This document shows positions 54,462 to 63,975 of a DNA stretch of 64,000 nt, piece after piece; position 1 is the stretch's first letter, and every line of letters begins with the position of its first letter. Below the pieces are notes generated by a model, which was not told where the DNA came from, made no database searches, and saw only the letters and a program-made list of their open reading frames with translations. A program made the translations under genes and the position numbers. This DNA comes from Pseudoscardovia suis (lineage in GTDB: Bacteria; Actinomycetota; Actinomycetes; Actinomycetales; Bifidobacteriaceae): positions 558,001-622,000 of the forward strand of contig NZ_PGFC01000001.1 in the NCBI RefSeq assembly GCF_002797875.1, read 5' to 3'.

Positions 54462-56518
54462 CGCTGCGTCCTTTCCGTCTCGTTGCCGTCTGTGATTTCT
54501 TCCGAAGTGATTTCTTCCGGAGATAATCCTTCTGAAGCTATTCCTCCTGAGCTGGCTCCCACCGAAGCGCTTCCTTCCGAGATGATTCCCTCCGCAGCGG
54601 CCTCTTCCGAAGGCGTGGCGAATGCTTCAAGCTCCTGCTGCGACCGCCACAGTTGCGCATATGCCCCGTCAAGCGCCAGCAGATCCGCATGGGACCCGGC
54701 TTCCGCAATGGCACCATGGTCAAGCACGATAATGGAATCGCACTGGCGCACGTTGATGAGGCGATGGGCGATAACGATGACCGTATGCTTCCTCGCCAGA
54801 CGCGAAATGGCACGCATGATGACGCGCTCGCTCTCGGGGTCGACGTTGGATGTCGCCTCGTCGAAGATGTAGACGGGGGTGTCGTGAAGAAGCGCACGGG
54901 CCAGCGCAAGACGCTGGCGTTGCCCGCCCGAAAGGTTGGAAGCGTTGGATTCGATGACCGTGTCAAGCGCGAGTCGTTCATCCGATGCCGAATCCAAGCG
55001 CACGTCATGCAATGCCGCCTGCAGCTGCGCGTCATTGGCATCCGGCCGCGCCATCATCAGGTTGTCGCGAACGGTGCCGGGAATCATGCGGCTGTCGCTT
55101 TCCACAAGCGTCACATGATGCATAAGACCCGCCGAGTCAGCGTCCCGCACTTCGACGCCGCCGACGACGAGGCTGCCCGTATAGCCGTCCAGCCTGCCGC
55201 ACAGGAGTTTGGCGAGGGTGGATTTGCCGCTTCCGCTGCCGCCGACGATGCCAAGGAAGGCGCCGTCTGGCACGTCGAACGAAACGTCGGTCAGCGCGAC
55301 GCGCATCTCGTGGGACTGTGCGCCGGTCTCGGTTTGCGTTGCATTGCCCTCGGCTGGACGGGTCTTCCCAGCCGTCCTCTTCCCAGCGGCTGCACTGGCC
55401 ATCGCCATGACGCCGCCCTGTGCATCATCATCAGGCACGGCGTAGGCAAAGCTCATGTGGGAGGCCGCAATTCGCTTGTCGGCACTGTCAGGGGACGCCG
55501 ATCCCGACGGCATGTCGTCCAGATCGAGGATGCGGAACATCTTGTTGGCTGCCGCCGAGCCGTTGAGCGCCACATGGAAGTAGGATCCCAGCCGACGCAT
55601 GGGCAGGAAGTAATCGGCGGCGAGCAGCACGATAAGCAGTGCATGCGCCAGATCGATGGATCCGTTGCGCATCTGGATGGTGGCGATGATGGCGCCAGCC
55701 GCGGCACCGCCGTAGGCCACGAGGTCCATCACTGCGATGGAATTGAGCTGCATCGTGAGCATGCGCATGGTGACGCGCCGGAACCCTTCGGCCTCCTTGT
55801 CCATCTGCTCGTGCCTCTGTTTGTCGGCGCCATACACGATGAGGGTCGTGAGCCCCTGCAGGTTCTCGAGAAAAGAATCACCCAGCGATGTGTATGAGTT
55901 CCAGTACTTCGAAACGATGCGCTTGGCGATGGTCTGCACCAGGGCGATGATGATGGGTATCAGCGGCACTCCGGCCAGCAGCACGATTGCCGCGACGGGA
56001 CTGAAGGTGCACATGTAGGCGAACAACGTGACCGGTGCGGCCATCGCATAGATGAACTGCGGCAGGTAGCCGGCGAAGTACGCCTCCATTTGGTCGACGC
56101 CTTCCACGGACATCTGCACCGCTTCCGAAGAACCGACCTTCTGGTCATAGGCTGGCCCCAACGCAAGCAACTTGCGGAACAGGGCGCTTCGCAGCACGGA
56201 TTTCGCCATCGCCGCCGCACGGTAACCCATGCGTGTCGCCGCGGCAATGCATGCCGCTGACACAATCGCCAGCAGGAGGCTCACCCCGACCGAATATGCG
56301 ATGCCGCGTGCGACGTCAGGGCCTTGCACACCGCTAACACCGCTAACATCACTGATGCCGCTGCCGCTAACACCGCCGCGCACGACGCGTGCCACACACA
56401 GGCTGATCAGCGTCATCATGGCCATCTGTGCCACCAATGCAAGCCATTGCAACAGCGCGTCAAGTATTACGTATCGCCGTGCCCCTGGCACAGCGGCGAC
56501 AAGCCTTTTGTTGATCAC
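54458..56518 (-). CDS. ABC exporter, CydD-like subunit
   Basis: A 686-residue half-transporter with an N-terminal membrane domain and a C-terminal ATPase. Walker A is GSGSGKST, the signature is canonical LSGGQRQRLALARALL, and Walker B is VYIFDEATSNVD. An insert of about 60 residues separates the membrane and ATPase domains. The C-terminus is a Ser/Glu/Pro-rich tail with short repeats (SEGSASVGASSGGIASEG). The start is a GTG at 56518 with AGGAGG 6 nt upstream. One canonical and one altered signature (in the partner) suggest an asymmetric heterodimer. Confidence 0.86.
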   Translation of the reverse strand: MINKRLVAAVPGARRYVILDALLQWLALVAQMAMMTLISLCVARVVRGGVSGSGISDVSGVSGVQGPDVARGIAYSVGVSLLLAIVSAACIAAATRMGYRAAAMAKSVLRSALFRKLLALGPAYDQKVGSSEAVQMSVEGVDQMEAYFAGYLPQFIYAMAAPVTLFAYMCTFSPVAAIVLLAGVPLIPIIIALVQTIAKRIVSKYWNSYTSLGDSFLENLQGLTTLIVYGADKQRHEQMDKEAEGFRRVTMRMLTMQLNSIAVMDLVAYGGAAAGAIIATIQMRNGSIDLAHALLIVLLAADYFLPMRRLGSYFHVALNGSAAANKMFRILDLDDMPSGSASPDSADKRIAASHMSFAYAVPDDDAQGGVMAMASAAAGKRTAGKTRPAEGNATQTETGAQSHEMRVALTDVSFDVPDGAFLGIVGGSGSGKSTLAKLLCGRLDGYTGSLVVGGVEVRDADSAGLMHHVTLVESDSRMIPGTVRDNLMMARPDANDAQLQAALHDVRLDSASDERLALDTVIESNASNLSGGQRQRLALARALLHDTPVYIFDEATSNVDPESERVIMRAISRLARKHTVIVIAHRLINVRQCDSIIVLDHGAIAEAGSHADLLALDGAYAQLWRSQQELEAFATPSEEAAAEGIISEGSASVGASSGGIASEGLSPEEITSEEITDGNETERTQR

Positions 56519-56596
56519 CGGGTTCCTCCTGTCGACTAGGCCGACTTCACAGTGTATGCGAGGAACCCGTGGAGGGAAAGAGGAAAATTCGTTGAA

Positions 56597-58045
56597 TTAC
56601 GCGATTGATTGTGTGTCGGCATGCATGGCGGCGTCTTCAGGCGTCTCCGCACCGGCGGGATGATTCATGCTGCGACGCGCCAATGCCAGCTGCGGCTTGG
56701 CATGCTCGCGCTGCGGCGCAACGGGAGAGCGCAGCTCTTGGTCCCTGAGCACGTATCGGGGCTGCTCGCTGCCTTCGACCGACGCTTTTGTGACGATGAC
56801 CTCCGCCACGTCAGTGCGATCGGGAATCTCAAACATGGGGCCCTGCAGCACTTGTTCCATAATGGAACGCAATCCGCGCGCGCCGGTACCGCGATCGACG
56901 GCGGTCTGCGCAATCTGCGCGATGGATTCCTTGGTGAAAGTGAGTTTGACGGATTCGGCTGCGAACAGCTTGCGGTATTGCTGCACCAAGCTGTTGCGCG
57001 GCTCGGCAAGCACGCGCGCCAAGTCAATAGCATCCAGGCCATGCAGGGTGGTGACCACGGGGAGTCGCCCGATGAATTCCGGCAGCAGACCGAATTGCTC
57101 CAAGTCATCCGCCGTCACGTGCGCAAGCACGTCGTCGGAGGGCATGTCCTGCTTGGTCCAGTCTGCCCCGAATCCTGAAAAACGGCGTCCCATGCGCCCG
57201 CGCACAATGTCCTCAAGGCCAACGAACGCCCCTCCGCAGATGAACAGGATGTTGCGGGTGTCGAGTTTCACCTGCTCCTGCTCGCGATGCTTGCGTGTGC
57301 CCTCCATGGGCACTGTCGCGACTGTGCCTTCGACAATCTTGAGCAGGGCCTGCTGCACGCCTTCGCCGGAGACATCGCGGGTGATGGATGTGTTTTCGCC
57401 GGTTTTGCGGGCGATCTTGTCGATTTCATCGATGTAGATGATGCCGCGTTCAGCGCGCTTGACATCACCATCAGCGGCTTCGATAAGCCGTTGGAGCACC
57501 GTCTCCACATCGTCGCCGACGTAACCGGCCTCGGTGAGGGTCGTCGCATCCACGATGGCGAACGGCACGTTCATCACATGCGCCAGCGTCGACGCCAGGT
57601 ATGTCTTGCCGGTGCCCGTGGGACCGATCATGAGGATGTTGGATTTGGCGACTTTCACGTCGCGCAGGTCGTCGCCTTGCTCGCCATCCCCGAACACAGG
57701 GCTGCCGGCGCTGCGTTCGTCAAGGTCACGCGCCTCGTCGGCGATTTCGATGTTGATGCGTTTGTAATGGTTGTAGACCGCCACGGCGAGGGCGCGCTTG
57801 GCGTCCTGCTGCCCCACGACGTACCTGTCGAGGTACTCGCAGATATGGCTGGGCGACACGAGATGCAGCCGTGCCGCCCTCGCCTCCTTGCGCTTCTCAT
57901 CGGAGATGATGTTCACGCACAGCGCGATGCATTCTTCGCAGATGGCGACGCCGGGGCCAGTGATGAGTTTGTCGACCTCGTGCTCCGTCTTGCCGCAGAA
58001 ACTGCAGCGAGGAACGTCATCTGCGTAATTGACGATCTGAGCCAT
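56597..58045 (-). CDS. clpX: ATP-dependent unfoldase ClpX
   Basis: Unfolds tagged or regulatory proteins and feeds them to ClpP. The 482-residue protein has an N-terminal Cys4 zinc domain (CSFCGKTEHEVD, then CEEC), Walker A GPTGTGKT, pore loop GYVGDD, Walker B IIYIDEIDKIA and the sensor-2 region GARGLRSIMEQVL. About 45 variable residues follow the core at the C-terminus. It lies 17 nt after clpP2, so clpP1-clpP2-clpX form one unit. Confidence 0.97.
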   Translation of the reverse strand: MAQIVNYADDVPRCSFCGKTEHEVDKLITGPGVAICEECIALCVNIISDEKRKEARAARLHLVSPSHICEYLDRYVVGQQDAKRALAVAVYNHYKRINIEIADEARDLDERSAGSPVFGDGEQGDDLRDVKVAKSNILMIGPTGTGKTYLASTLAHVMNVPFAIVDATTLTEAGYVGDDVETVLQRLIEAADGDVKRAERGIIYIDEIDKIARKTGENTSITRDVSGEGVQQALLKIVEGTVATVPMEGTRKHREQEQVKLDTRNILFICGGAFVGLEDIVRGRMGRRFSGFGADWTKQDMPSDDVLAHVTADDLEQFGLLPEFIGRLPVVTTLHGLDAIDLARVLAEPRNSLVQQYRKLFAAESVKLTFTKESIAQIAQTAVDRGTGARGLRSIMEQVLQGPMFEIPDRTDVAEVIVTKASVEGSEQPRYVLRDQELRSPVAPQREHAKPQLALARRSMNHPAGAETPEDAAMHADTQSIA

Positions 58046-58062
58046 ATGTGGGTTCGCCTTGG

Positions 58063-58710
58063 TTACTGACGGTTGGCCAGGACTTCGTCCACGATGCCGT
58101 ATTCCTTCGCCTGCGGTGCAGTGAGGATCTTGTCGGTCTCGATGTCCTTGCGGATTTTCTCAACGTCCTGCCCGGTGTGCTTGGCGAGGGTCTCCTCGAG
58201 CCATGTGCGCATGCGCAGCATTTCATTGGCTTCGATCTCGATCTGCGTGGCCTTGCCGAAATCCTGCTGCATGGCCGGCTGGTGGATGAGCACACGTGCG
58301 TTGGGCAGCATAAGGCGCTTGCCCTTCGTGCCGGCGGCGAGCAGCACGGCAGCGGCGGACGCGGCCTGTCCAAGGCACACGGTCTGCACGTCGGGCTTGA
58401 TGTACTGCATCGTGTCATACACGGCGGTCATGGCTGTCATGGAACCGCCGGGAGAGTTGATGTACATCATGACATCGCGGTCAGGGTCTTGGCTTTCCAA
58501 CACGAGCAGCTGCGCCATGATGTCGTCGGCGGAAGCATCATCGACCTGAACGCCCAGGAAGATGATGCGGTCTTCGAACAGCTTGGAGTAGGCGTTGGTG
58601 GTCTTGAAACCATAGGGCGTGCGCTCTTGGAATTCCGGCAGGATGTAGCGCATCTGCGGACCGGCGAGACGGCCTGCGCGGGAGACGAACTGTGCTTCTT
58701 GACTTGCCAT
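58063..58710 (-). CDS. clpP2: ATP-dependent Clp protease proteolytic subunit 2
   Basis: A 215-residue serine protease subunit. The active Ser is in GQAASAAAVLLAAG, His in NARVLIHQPA, and Asp is further on in DVEKIRKDIETD. The ATG at 58710 has AAGGAG 5 nt upstream and sits 2 nt after clpP1. In actinobacteria ClpP1 and ClpP2 form a mixed double ring that works with ClpX or ClpC. Confidence 0.96.
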   Translation of the reverse strand: MASQEAQFVSRAGRLAGPQMRYILPEFQERTPYGFKTTNAYSKLFEDRIIFLGVQVDDASADDIMAQLLVLESQDPDRDVMMYINSPGGSMTAMTAVYDTMQYIKPDVQTVCLGQAASAAAVLLAAGTKGKRLMLPNARVLIHQPAMQQDFGKATQIEIEANEMLRMRTWLEETLAKHTGQDVEKIRKDIETDKILTAPQAKEYGIVDEVLANRQ

Positions 58711-58712
58711 GC

Positions 58713-59357
58713 TCACTCCTTCGTTTCCACTGTGTCGGCGTTCATGGTGCCGGGCGTGGTCACGATCTTGTCGACGAAACCATATTCCAGCGCCTGCTGC
58801 GCAGTGAACCAATGATCATACTCGTTGTCGCGGTAGATTTCCTCGACGGTGTGGCCGGTCTGCTCGGCGGTCAGTTCGGAGAGCGTCTTCTTCATGTCCA
58901 TGATGAGCTCAGCGCTGATGCGCACATCCGTCTGGGTGCCGCCGATGCCGCCGGAAGGCTGGTGCATGAGCACGCGGGCGTGACTGGTGATGAAACGCTT
59001 GCCCTTGGTGCCGCTGGAGAGCAGGAACTGCCCCATGGATGCTGCCATGCCGACGGCCACCGTCGCCACATCCGGTTTGATGAGCTGCATCGTGTCGTAG
59101 ATGGCCATGCCGGCCGTGATGGATCCGCCCGGGGAGTTGATGTACAGCCAGATGTCCTTGTTGGGGTCCTGCGCGGCGAGCATGAGCATCTGCGCGCAGA
59201 TAACATTGGCGTTCTCCTGCTTGACCTCATCGCCCAGCCAGATGATGCGGTCCTTGAGAAGCCGGGAGAAGATGGGATTGGTCAGCCCGCTGATCGCGGC
59301 GTTCTCCTCGTCCTCCATCGATGGGACAGGAAGCGCCGGTGACGTCTGTAATGCCAC
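58713..59357 (-). CDS. clpP1: ATP-dependent Clp protease proteolytic subunit 1
   Basis: A 214-residue paralogue of the next gene. The active Ser is in [14 protein letters not shown], His in [12 protein letters not shown], and Asp in [25 protein letters not shown] is typical. The ATG is preceded by GAAGGAG. It is the first of three linked clp genes. Confidence 0.96.
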   Translation of the reverse strand: MALQTSPALPVPSMEDEENAAISGLTNPIFSRLLKDRIIWLGDEVKQENANVICAQMLMLAAQDPNKDIWLYINSPGGSITAGMAIYDTMQLIKPDVATVAVGMAASMGQFLLSSGTKGKRFITSHARVLMHQPSGGIGGTQTDVRISAELIMDMKKTLSELTAEQTGHTVEEIYRDNEYDHWFTAQQALEYGFVDKIVTTPGTMNADTVETKE

Positions 59358-59411
59358 TGTGACTCCTTCGTTGTGGTACGTATTGGTTCGAGATTACCGC
59401 GTCAAATGGAT

Positions 59412-60848
59412 TTACGCGGCTGATTGCGCTGCGCGCGGAAACGTGTGTGCCTGGGGCAACTCAGTGACGGGAGGCACATGGCGCAGCACGGCGCGAGCCA
59501 CCACCGTTGCTCCCACGCAGCACAATCCCACGGGCATGGCGAATTCCACCGACAGATGGCACAGTTCCAACATGAGGCAGGAAGCCATCAAAGGCGCCTG
59601 CTGAGAGCTGGCGAGCACAGCCGCCGCACCCAGCAGCGCACACGCCGCCACCGGCGTCCCCGGGAACAGGTGTGACCATCCCAATCCCAATGCAGCCGCC
59701 AGGCAGGCGCCGATGGCGATGGACGGCGTAATGACGCCTCCGGACGCACCGGCACGAATCGTCAGTATCGTCAGCACCGCCTTGAGCGCAGCCAGCAGCA
59801 CCAGCCACCCAGCGAGGTTCCATGCAGCCTCCGCCGGCAGGCTTGCGGATGTAAGGAAAGCCTGCTGGGCGGCGGCACGACCATTGCCACACACCTGCGG
59901 GAAGGCAAGAGCAACCACACCGGTGATGACGGCTACGAGCGGCAGTTCCCACAGTATCGCCGATCCCTTGGCATGGCGCGAACCGGCCCACTGGTTGCCA
60001 CGGCGGAACAATGCTCCGACCGCGCCCCACAGTGGTGCAGACAGCAGTGCGAAAACAACGAACGACACGCTCAAATGCAATGACGGCAGAGCGTAGAAAG
60101 CATCGCGCCCTTTGATGAAACCCGCCACGTAGGCGCTCACGCAGGATGTGCCCAGAGATACTGCAACCGTGCGCCAGCTGGAATCCACCAACAGCATCTC
60201 GATGGCGAAGAACGCTCCGGCGAGCGGCGAATCATACACGCCAGCGAATCCGGCTCCTGCGGCGGCAGCGACAACGAGCCTGACGTCCTTGGAATCCATG
60301 CGGCTCAGATGGGCGAAACGCTGACCCATCATGGCGCCGAGCTCACGCGGCGCGGTCTCGCGGCCGATGCTCATGCCAGCGCCCACGATGAAAATCTGCA
60401 ACAGCACGTGAATGATGGTGGCAATGACGGGCATCCGCTTGCCCGCCACCGCTTTCGCGACGGATGGAACCGGCTTGCATCGTCCACGCAGCAGCCACCA
60501 CGCGAGTGCGGAGATGACGCCTGCCGCCGCAAGGCTCGCCATGATGCGCCATCCCGGCACACCGGACGGCCCGGGATGCTGCGGATTCTCCACGTAGCCG
60601 AGGAACACGCTCTGCACCGCTTCCAGCGCAAGATACAGCACGCCGGCGCCCACGCCTATGAGAGCACCCACCACCAGCACGAATGCGCCGAGCCGGCACG
60701 CCTCAAGCGCAGGGTGCTCGTTAGGCTTCACCCCGCTGCCCGCCTTCTCGCTACGTGCCTCTTCGCTATGTGTCTCTTCGCCGCGCATCTCTTTGCCGCG
60801 TGTCGCCTCAGCATATCCGGGGTTTTCAGCGCCTTGTTTTTCTTCCAT
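59412..60848 (-). CDS. ClC-family chloride channel/antiporter
   Basis: A 478-residue membrane protein. The ClC motifs appear as MSIGRETAPREL (where GREGP is usual), AGVYDSPLAGAFFAIEMLL and SGGVITPSIAIG. About ten or more hydrophobic segments are visible. The ~45-residue N-terminus is charged with Glu/Arg/Lys-rich repeats (RGKEMRGEETHSEEARSEK). The start ATG at 60848 follows AAGGAGG at 5 nt. Whether it is a channel or an H+/Cl- exchanger cannot be told. Confidence 0.88.
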   Translation of the reverse strand: MEEKQGAENPGYAEATRGKEMRGEETHSEEARSEKAGSGVKPNEHPALEACRLGAFVLVVGALIGVGAGVLYLALEAVQSVFLGYVENPQHPGPSGVPGWRIMASLAAAGVISALAWWLLRGRCKPVPSVAKAVAGKRMPVIATIIHVLLQIFIVGAGMSIGRETAPRELGAMMGQRFAHLSRMDSKDVRLVVAAAAGAGFAGVYDSPLAGAFFAIEMLLVDSSWRTVAVSLGTSCVSAYVAGFIKGRDAFYALPSLHLSVSFVVFALLSAPLWGAVGALFRRGNQWAGSRHAKGSAILWELPLVAVITGVVALAFPQVCGNGRAAAQQAFLTSASLPAEAAWNLAGWLVLLAALKAVLTILTIRAGASGGVITPSIAIGACLAAALGLGWSHLFPGTPVAACALLGAAAVLASSQQAPLMASCLMLELCHLSVEFAMPVGLCCVGATVVARAVLRHVPPVTELPQAHTFPRAAQSAA

Positions 60849-60944
60849 CCCGGCCTCCTTCGCAGGCTGCACGGAATGGGGATCCGGCACAGCGCCACGC
60901 GACTCTTCCATCGTGCCATGTCCATTGTGCCATGCATGGCAAAC

Positions 60945-61005
60945 GAAAAACCGGGCGGACCCGCTTCCCCACGCCCATGCGTGGGGCACGCGAATCCGCC
61001 CGGTT
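60945..61005 (-). terminator. Terminator of tig
   Basis: On the minus strand AACCGGGCGGA (60995-61005) pairs with TCCGCCCGGTT (60949-60959), followed by TTTCG. A second hairpin, CCCCACGC/GCGTGGGG, is inside the loop. Confidence 0.85.
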
Positions 61006-61087
61006 CATGATTCAACGATTCAACCGCAATCCGTCAGTCACCGAATGCGACCGCCATGGAATCCGATGGAATCATCAGGCGTTCAGC

Positions 61088-62488
61088 TCAGTCTTCCTTG
61101 GCTTCCTCAGCCTTGTCGGACGCTTCGGCGGCGACGGCAGCAGCAGCCTCTGCAGCCTGCACGCTTGCCTCCTCCTCGGCCTTGGCTTCGTTCTCGACCT
61201 GCTCTTCTTCCTCACCGAGGAACTTGCTCAGGTCGACGTCCTCGCCATCATGCTGGAACGTGACGGCGCGCATGGCGGCAAGCAGGCCCTTGGAGCGGGC
61301 GACTTCCTGGGCTGCGCCCGGAAGCTGGCCGTTGCGCACAACGGAGCTGATGAACTGGTTGGGATCCATGCCGTACTGCTGTGCGACGGATGCGAGGAAG
61401 TTGATGACGTCGCTCTGGGAGACCTTGACATCGAGCTTCTCGGTGATGGCATCGAGCAGGATCTGGTCGCGCAGCTGCTTCTCGGCCTGTTCCTCGGCCT
61501 CCTGCTTCTGCTCCTTCGTGGCCTTCTTCGGGTCGGCGACAACGGCACCAAGGTTCTGCTCGGTCAGCTTCTCCTTGAGGCCCTTGGGCACTGCGATCTC
61601 GATATCGCCTTCGAGCTTGGCGAGGAATGCGTCGCGTGCCTCGGTGGCCTGACGAGCCTCAGCAACCTCGGCGCTGTCCTTGCGCAGCTGCTCCTTGAAC
61701 TCGTCGAGGGTGTCGTATTCCGACGCCTCGGTGGCGAATTCATCGTTGAGCTCAGGAAGCTGCTCTTCCTTGACGCTGTTGACCTTGACGGTGATCTGGG
61801 CCTTCTCGCCCTCATGCTCGCCGGCCTCAAGCGTGCCTTCGAACGTCGTCTCTTCGCCAGCGGAGAGGCCTTCGAGGGCCTCGTCCATGCCGTCGAGCAT
61901 CGTGCCGGAACCAAGCTGGTAGCTCACGCCCTCCTGGGAATCGACAACCTCATCGTCGATGCGTGCGGTCAGGTCGATGTTCGTGAAATCGTCCTTAGCG
62001 GCCGGGCGGTCCACGCTGGCGAGCGTGGCATAGGACTTGCGCAGGCTCTCAAGGCGCTGGTTCACATCGTCGTCGGTGACTTCGGCGGCGGGAATCTCAA
62101 TCGTCAGGTCGGAAAGCTCAGGAAGGTCGAACTTCGGGCGCACCTCGACTTCAGCGGTGAACTTCAGCTTCGTGTCGGAATCCTCGGTGTCCGGGATGTC
62201 CTTGACGTCGAGCTTCGGCTGGTCCATGGGGCGCAGATCCTTCTCCTGCACAGCCTTGTCGTAGAACTCAGGAACGGCATCCTGCACGGCCTCGCCGGCG
62301 ATGGCTCCGAAACCGAAACGCTGCTCGACGAGCTTGCCGGGCACATGACCCTTGCGGAATCCGGGGATGTTGACCTGCTTGGCGATGTCGGTGCGAGCTT
62401 TGTCAAGATACGGCTTCAGCTCGTCGTTCTCCACGGTGATGGTGAGCCTGACCTTGGTCGGCTCGAGGTTCCTCACGCTGATTTTCAC
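61088..62488 (-). CDS. tig: Trigger factor
   Basis: Ribosome-bound chaperone and prolyl isomerase. The 466-residue protein has the ribosome-docking loop GFRKGHVPGK near residue 44, a middle PPIase domain and a helical C-terminal domain. The last ~50 residues form a Glu/Ala-rich tail. The start is a GTG at 62488 with GGAG 6 nt upstream (family members begin MKISV); a TTG four codons upstream is less likely. Confidence 0.96.
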   Translation of the reverse strand: MKISVRNLEPTKVRLTITVENDELKPYLDKARTDIAKQVNIPGFRKGHVPGKLVEQRFGFGAIAGEAVQDAVPEFYDKAVQEKDLRPMDQPKLDVKDIPDTEDSDTKLKFTAEVEVRPKFDLPELSDLTIEIPAAEVTDDDVNQRLESLRKSYATLASVDRPAAKDDFTNIDLTARIDDEVVDSQEGVSYQLGSGTMLDGMDEALEGLSAGEETTFEGTLEAGEHEGEKAQITVKVNSVKEEQLPELNDEFATEASEYDTLDEFKEQLRKDSAEVAEARQATEARDAFLAKLEGDIEIAVPKGLKEKLTEQNLGAVVADPKKATKEQKQEAEEQAEKQLRDQILLDAITEKLDVKVSQSDVINFLASVAQQYGMDPNQFISSVVRNGQLPGAAQEVARSKGLLAAMRAVTFQHDGEDVDLSKFLGEEEEQVENEAKAEEEASVQAAEAAAAVAAEASDKAEEAKED

Positions 62489-62549
62489 TCTGCGCTCCAA
62501 TTCGATAGTGATGGTCTACGCCCCTAAAGGCAACCGTTTTATAGTAACG

Positions 62550-63872
62550 CTACTTGAGGACGGCTTGCCGCACTTTCGCCGCAAGCGCACCCCCGAGCAG
62601 CTCAGCCTGCCACTGCCTGGCGCCCTGGCGCTCCAAGAAGTCCACCACGAGCTCAGTGGTATCAAGCGCCACGCCTTCGCCCGCCTGCCAGCACAGGTTG
62701 CGCACGATCTGCGGTCGCAGCAGCACATCTGCGGTCGTGCCGGTGTCCTGCGCTATCTGGTTGAGCCGGGCGCGCGATTTCTCCAACAGCTCGTAACGGT
62801 CCGGATGATGGATGCGCCAGTATTTGAGCGAGCGGGGCGCCTTGCCCACGTCGTCACTCTCCTGCCCCTCCCGGCTCGCGGTCGGCAGCTGGGACGCGGG
62901 CAGGGCCAGCGCACGCAGTATCGCCTGCTTCCATATGGAGGGTTTCACCTTGCGCTGCAGGGGCGCGTACCGTTCGAACATCTTGTCGCGTTCACCGCCC
63001 ACATGCATGCGCACACGTTCGTTGAGCACACGTATGGATGCAAACTGACGGCTGTTGCGCGGCTTGGCGATGGCGGCCTTGATGATGGCCGAATCCTGCA
63101 GGAGCAAGGACGGTGCGATGTCGAGTTCGCGCGCCTGGCGGTCGCGTTCCTCCCACAGCTCGCGCACGATGGCCAGTCCTCGGCGGTCATGCGACAGCTT
63201 GGATATGTAGCTGGTGTGCCGCCACGGGTCGGGCTGCTCCTCCCTGGGGGCGGTGCCTTTGGCAAGCAGATACGTGAATTCCTGCCTCGCCCACTCCTCT
63301 TTGCCCTGTGCTTTGATCTGCTCGAGCATGCGCTGGCGCAGCTCTATCAGCACCTCGACGTCCAGCGCCGCGTAATCGCGCAGGTCACGCGTCAGGGGAC
63401 GATGCGACCAGTCCGCCGCGGAATGTTCCTTGGCGAGCGTGATTCCTAGGTATTTCTCGGTGCATGCGGCAAGCCCGAAACGCTGGCATCCCAGCAACCG
63501 TGCCGCAAGCTCCGTGTCAAACAGCGCCCGGGGCGTCATGCCGATGTCCACGAAACCCGGCAGGTCCTGCAGCGAATCGTGGATGATCCACGTCGCGTCT
63601 CCCACGGCATCGTTGAACGGGCCCCAGCTCACGCCTTGCTGCGCGAGGGCGACCGGATCCACCAGCGCAATCCCTGCCCCCGTGCGCTTAAATTGCACAA
63701 GCCAATCCTGCTGCCCGTATCGATATCCGGATGCCCTCTCAGCGTCGGCTGCGATTGGTCCGTCCGCTTGCGCGAAACGGTCCACCATGTCATAGAACTG
63801 GGTGGGCGTGTCTATCACGTCGGGCACGCCGCCGCGGGGTTCCTTGAGCAGCACGGGTTCTGTGTGGGTCAT
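62550..63872 (-). CDS. rnd: Ribonuclease D-like 3'-5' exonuclease
   Basis: A 440-residue DEDDy exonuclease that trims RNA 3' ends. The DxE pair is in AADAERASGYRY, the second Asp in IIHDSLQDL, and the YxxxD motif in YAALDVEVL. An HRDC-like helical domain follows. The ATG at 63872 is preferred; a GTG at 63905 is possible. Confidence 0.9.
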   Translation of the reverse strand: MTHTEPVLLKEPRGGVPDVIDTPTQFYDMVDRFAQADGPIAADAERASGYRYGQQDWLVQFKRTGAGIALVDPVALAQQGVSWGPFNDAVGDATWIIHDSLQDLPGFVDIGMTPRALFDTELAARLLGCQRFGLAACTEKYLGITLAKEHSAADWSHRPLTRDLRDYAALDVEVLIELRQRMLEQIKAQGKEEWARQEFTYLLAKGTAPREEQPDPWRHTSYISKLSHDRRGLAIVRELWEERDRQARELDIAPSLLLQDSAIIKAAIAKPRNSRQFASIRVLNERVRMHVGGERDKMFERYAPLQRKVKPSIWKQAILRALALPASQLPTASREGQESDDVGKAPRSLKYWRIHHPDRYELLEKSRARLNQIAQDTGTTADVLLRPQIVRNLCWQAGEGVALDTTELVVDFLERQGARQWQAELLGGALAAKVRQAVLK

Positions 63873-63975
63873 GGCTTGGCAGGTGCCTTCTTTCGCTGGT
63901 TTCACTGGGGTTGTTCCACCTGGCGCACGCCGGTGCGATAGGCGCGGCGGGCGCGGGCGCGGCGGGCGCCGCGCG

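Noticed and set aside
60755-62527. A 590-codon plus-strand frame opposite trigger factor
   Set aside because: Mirror of the tig reading frame; leucine/valine-rich artefact composition.
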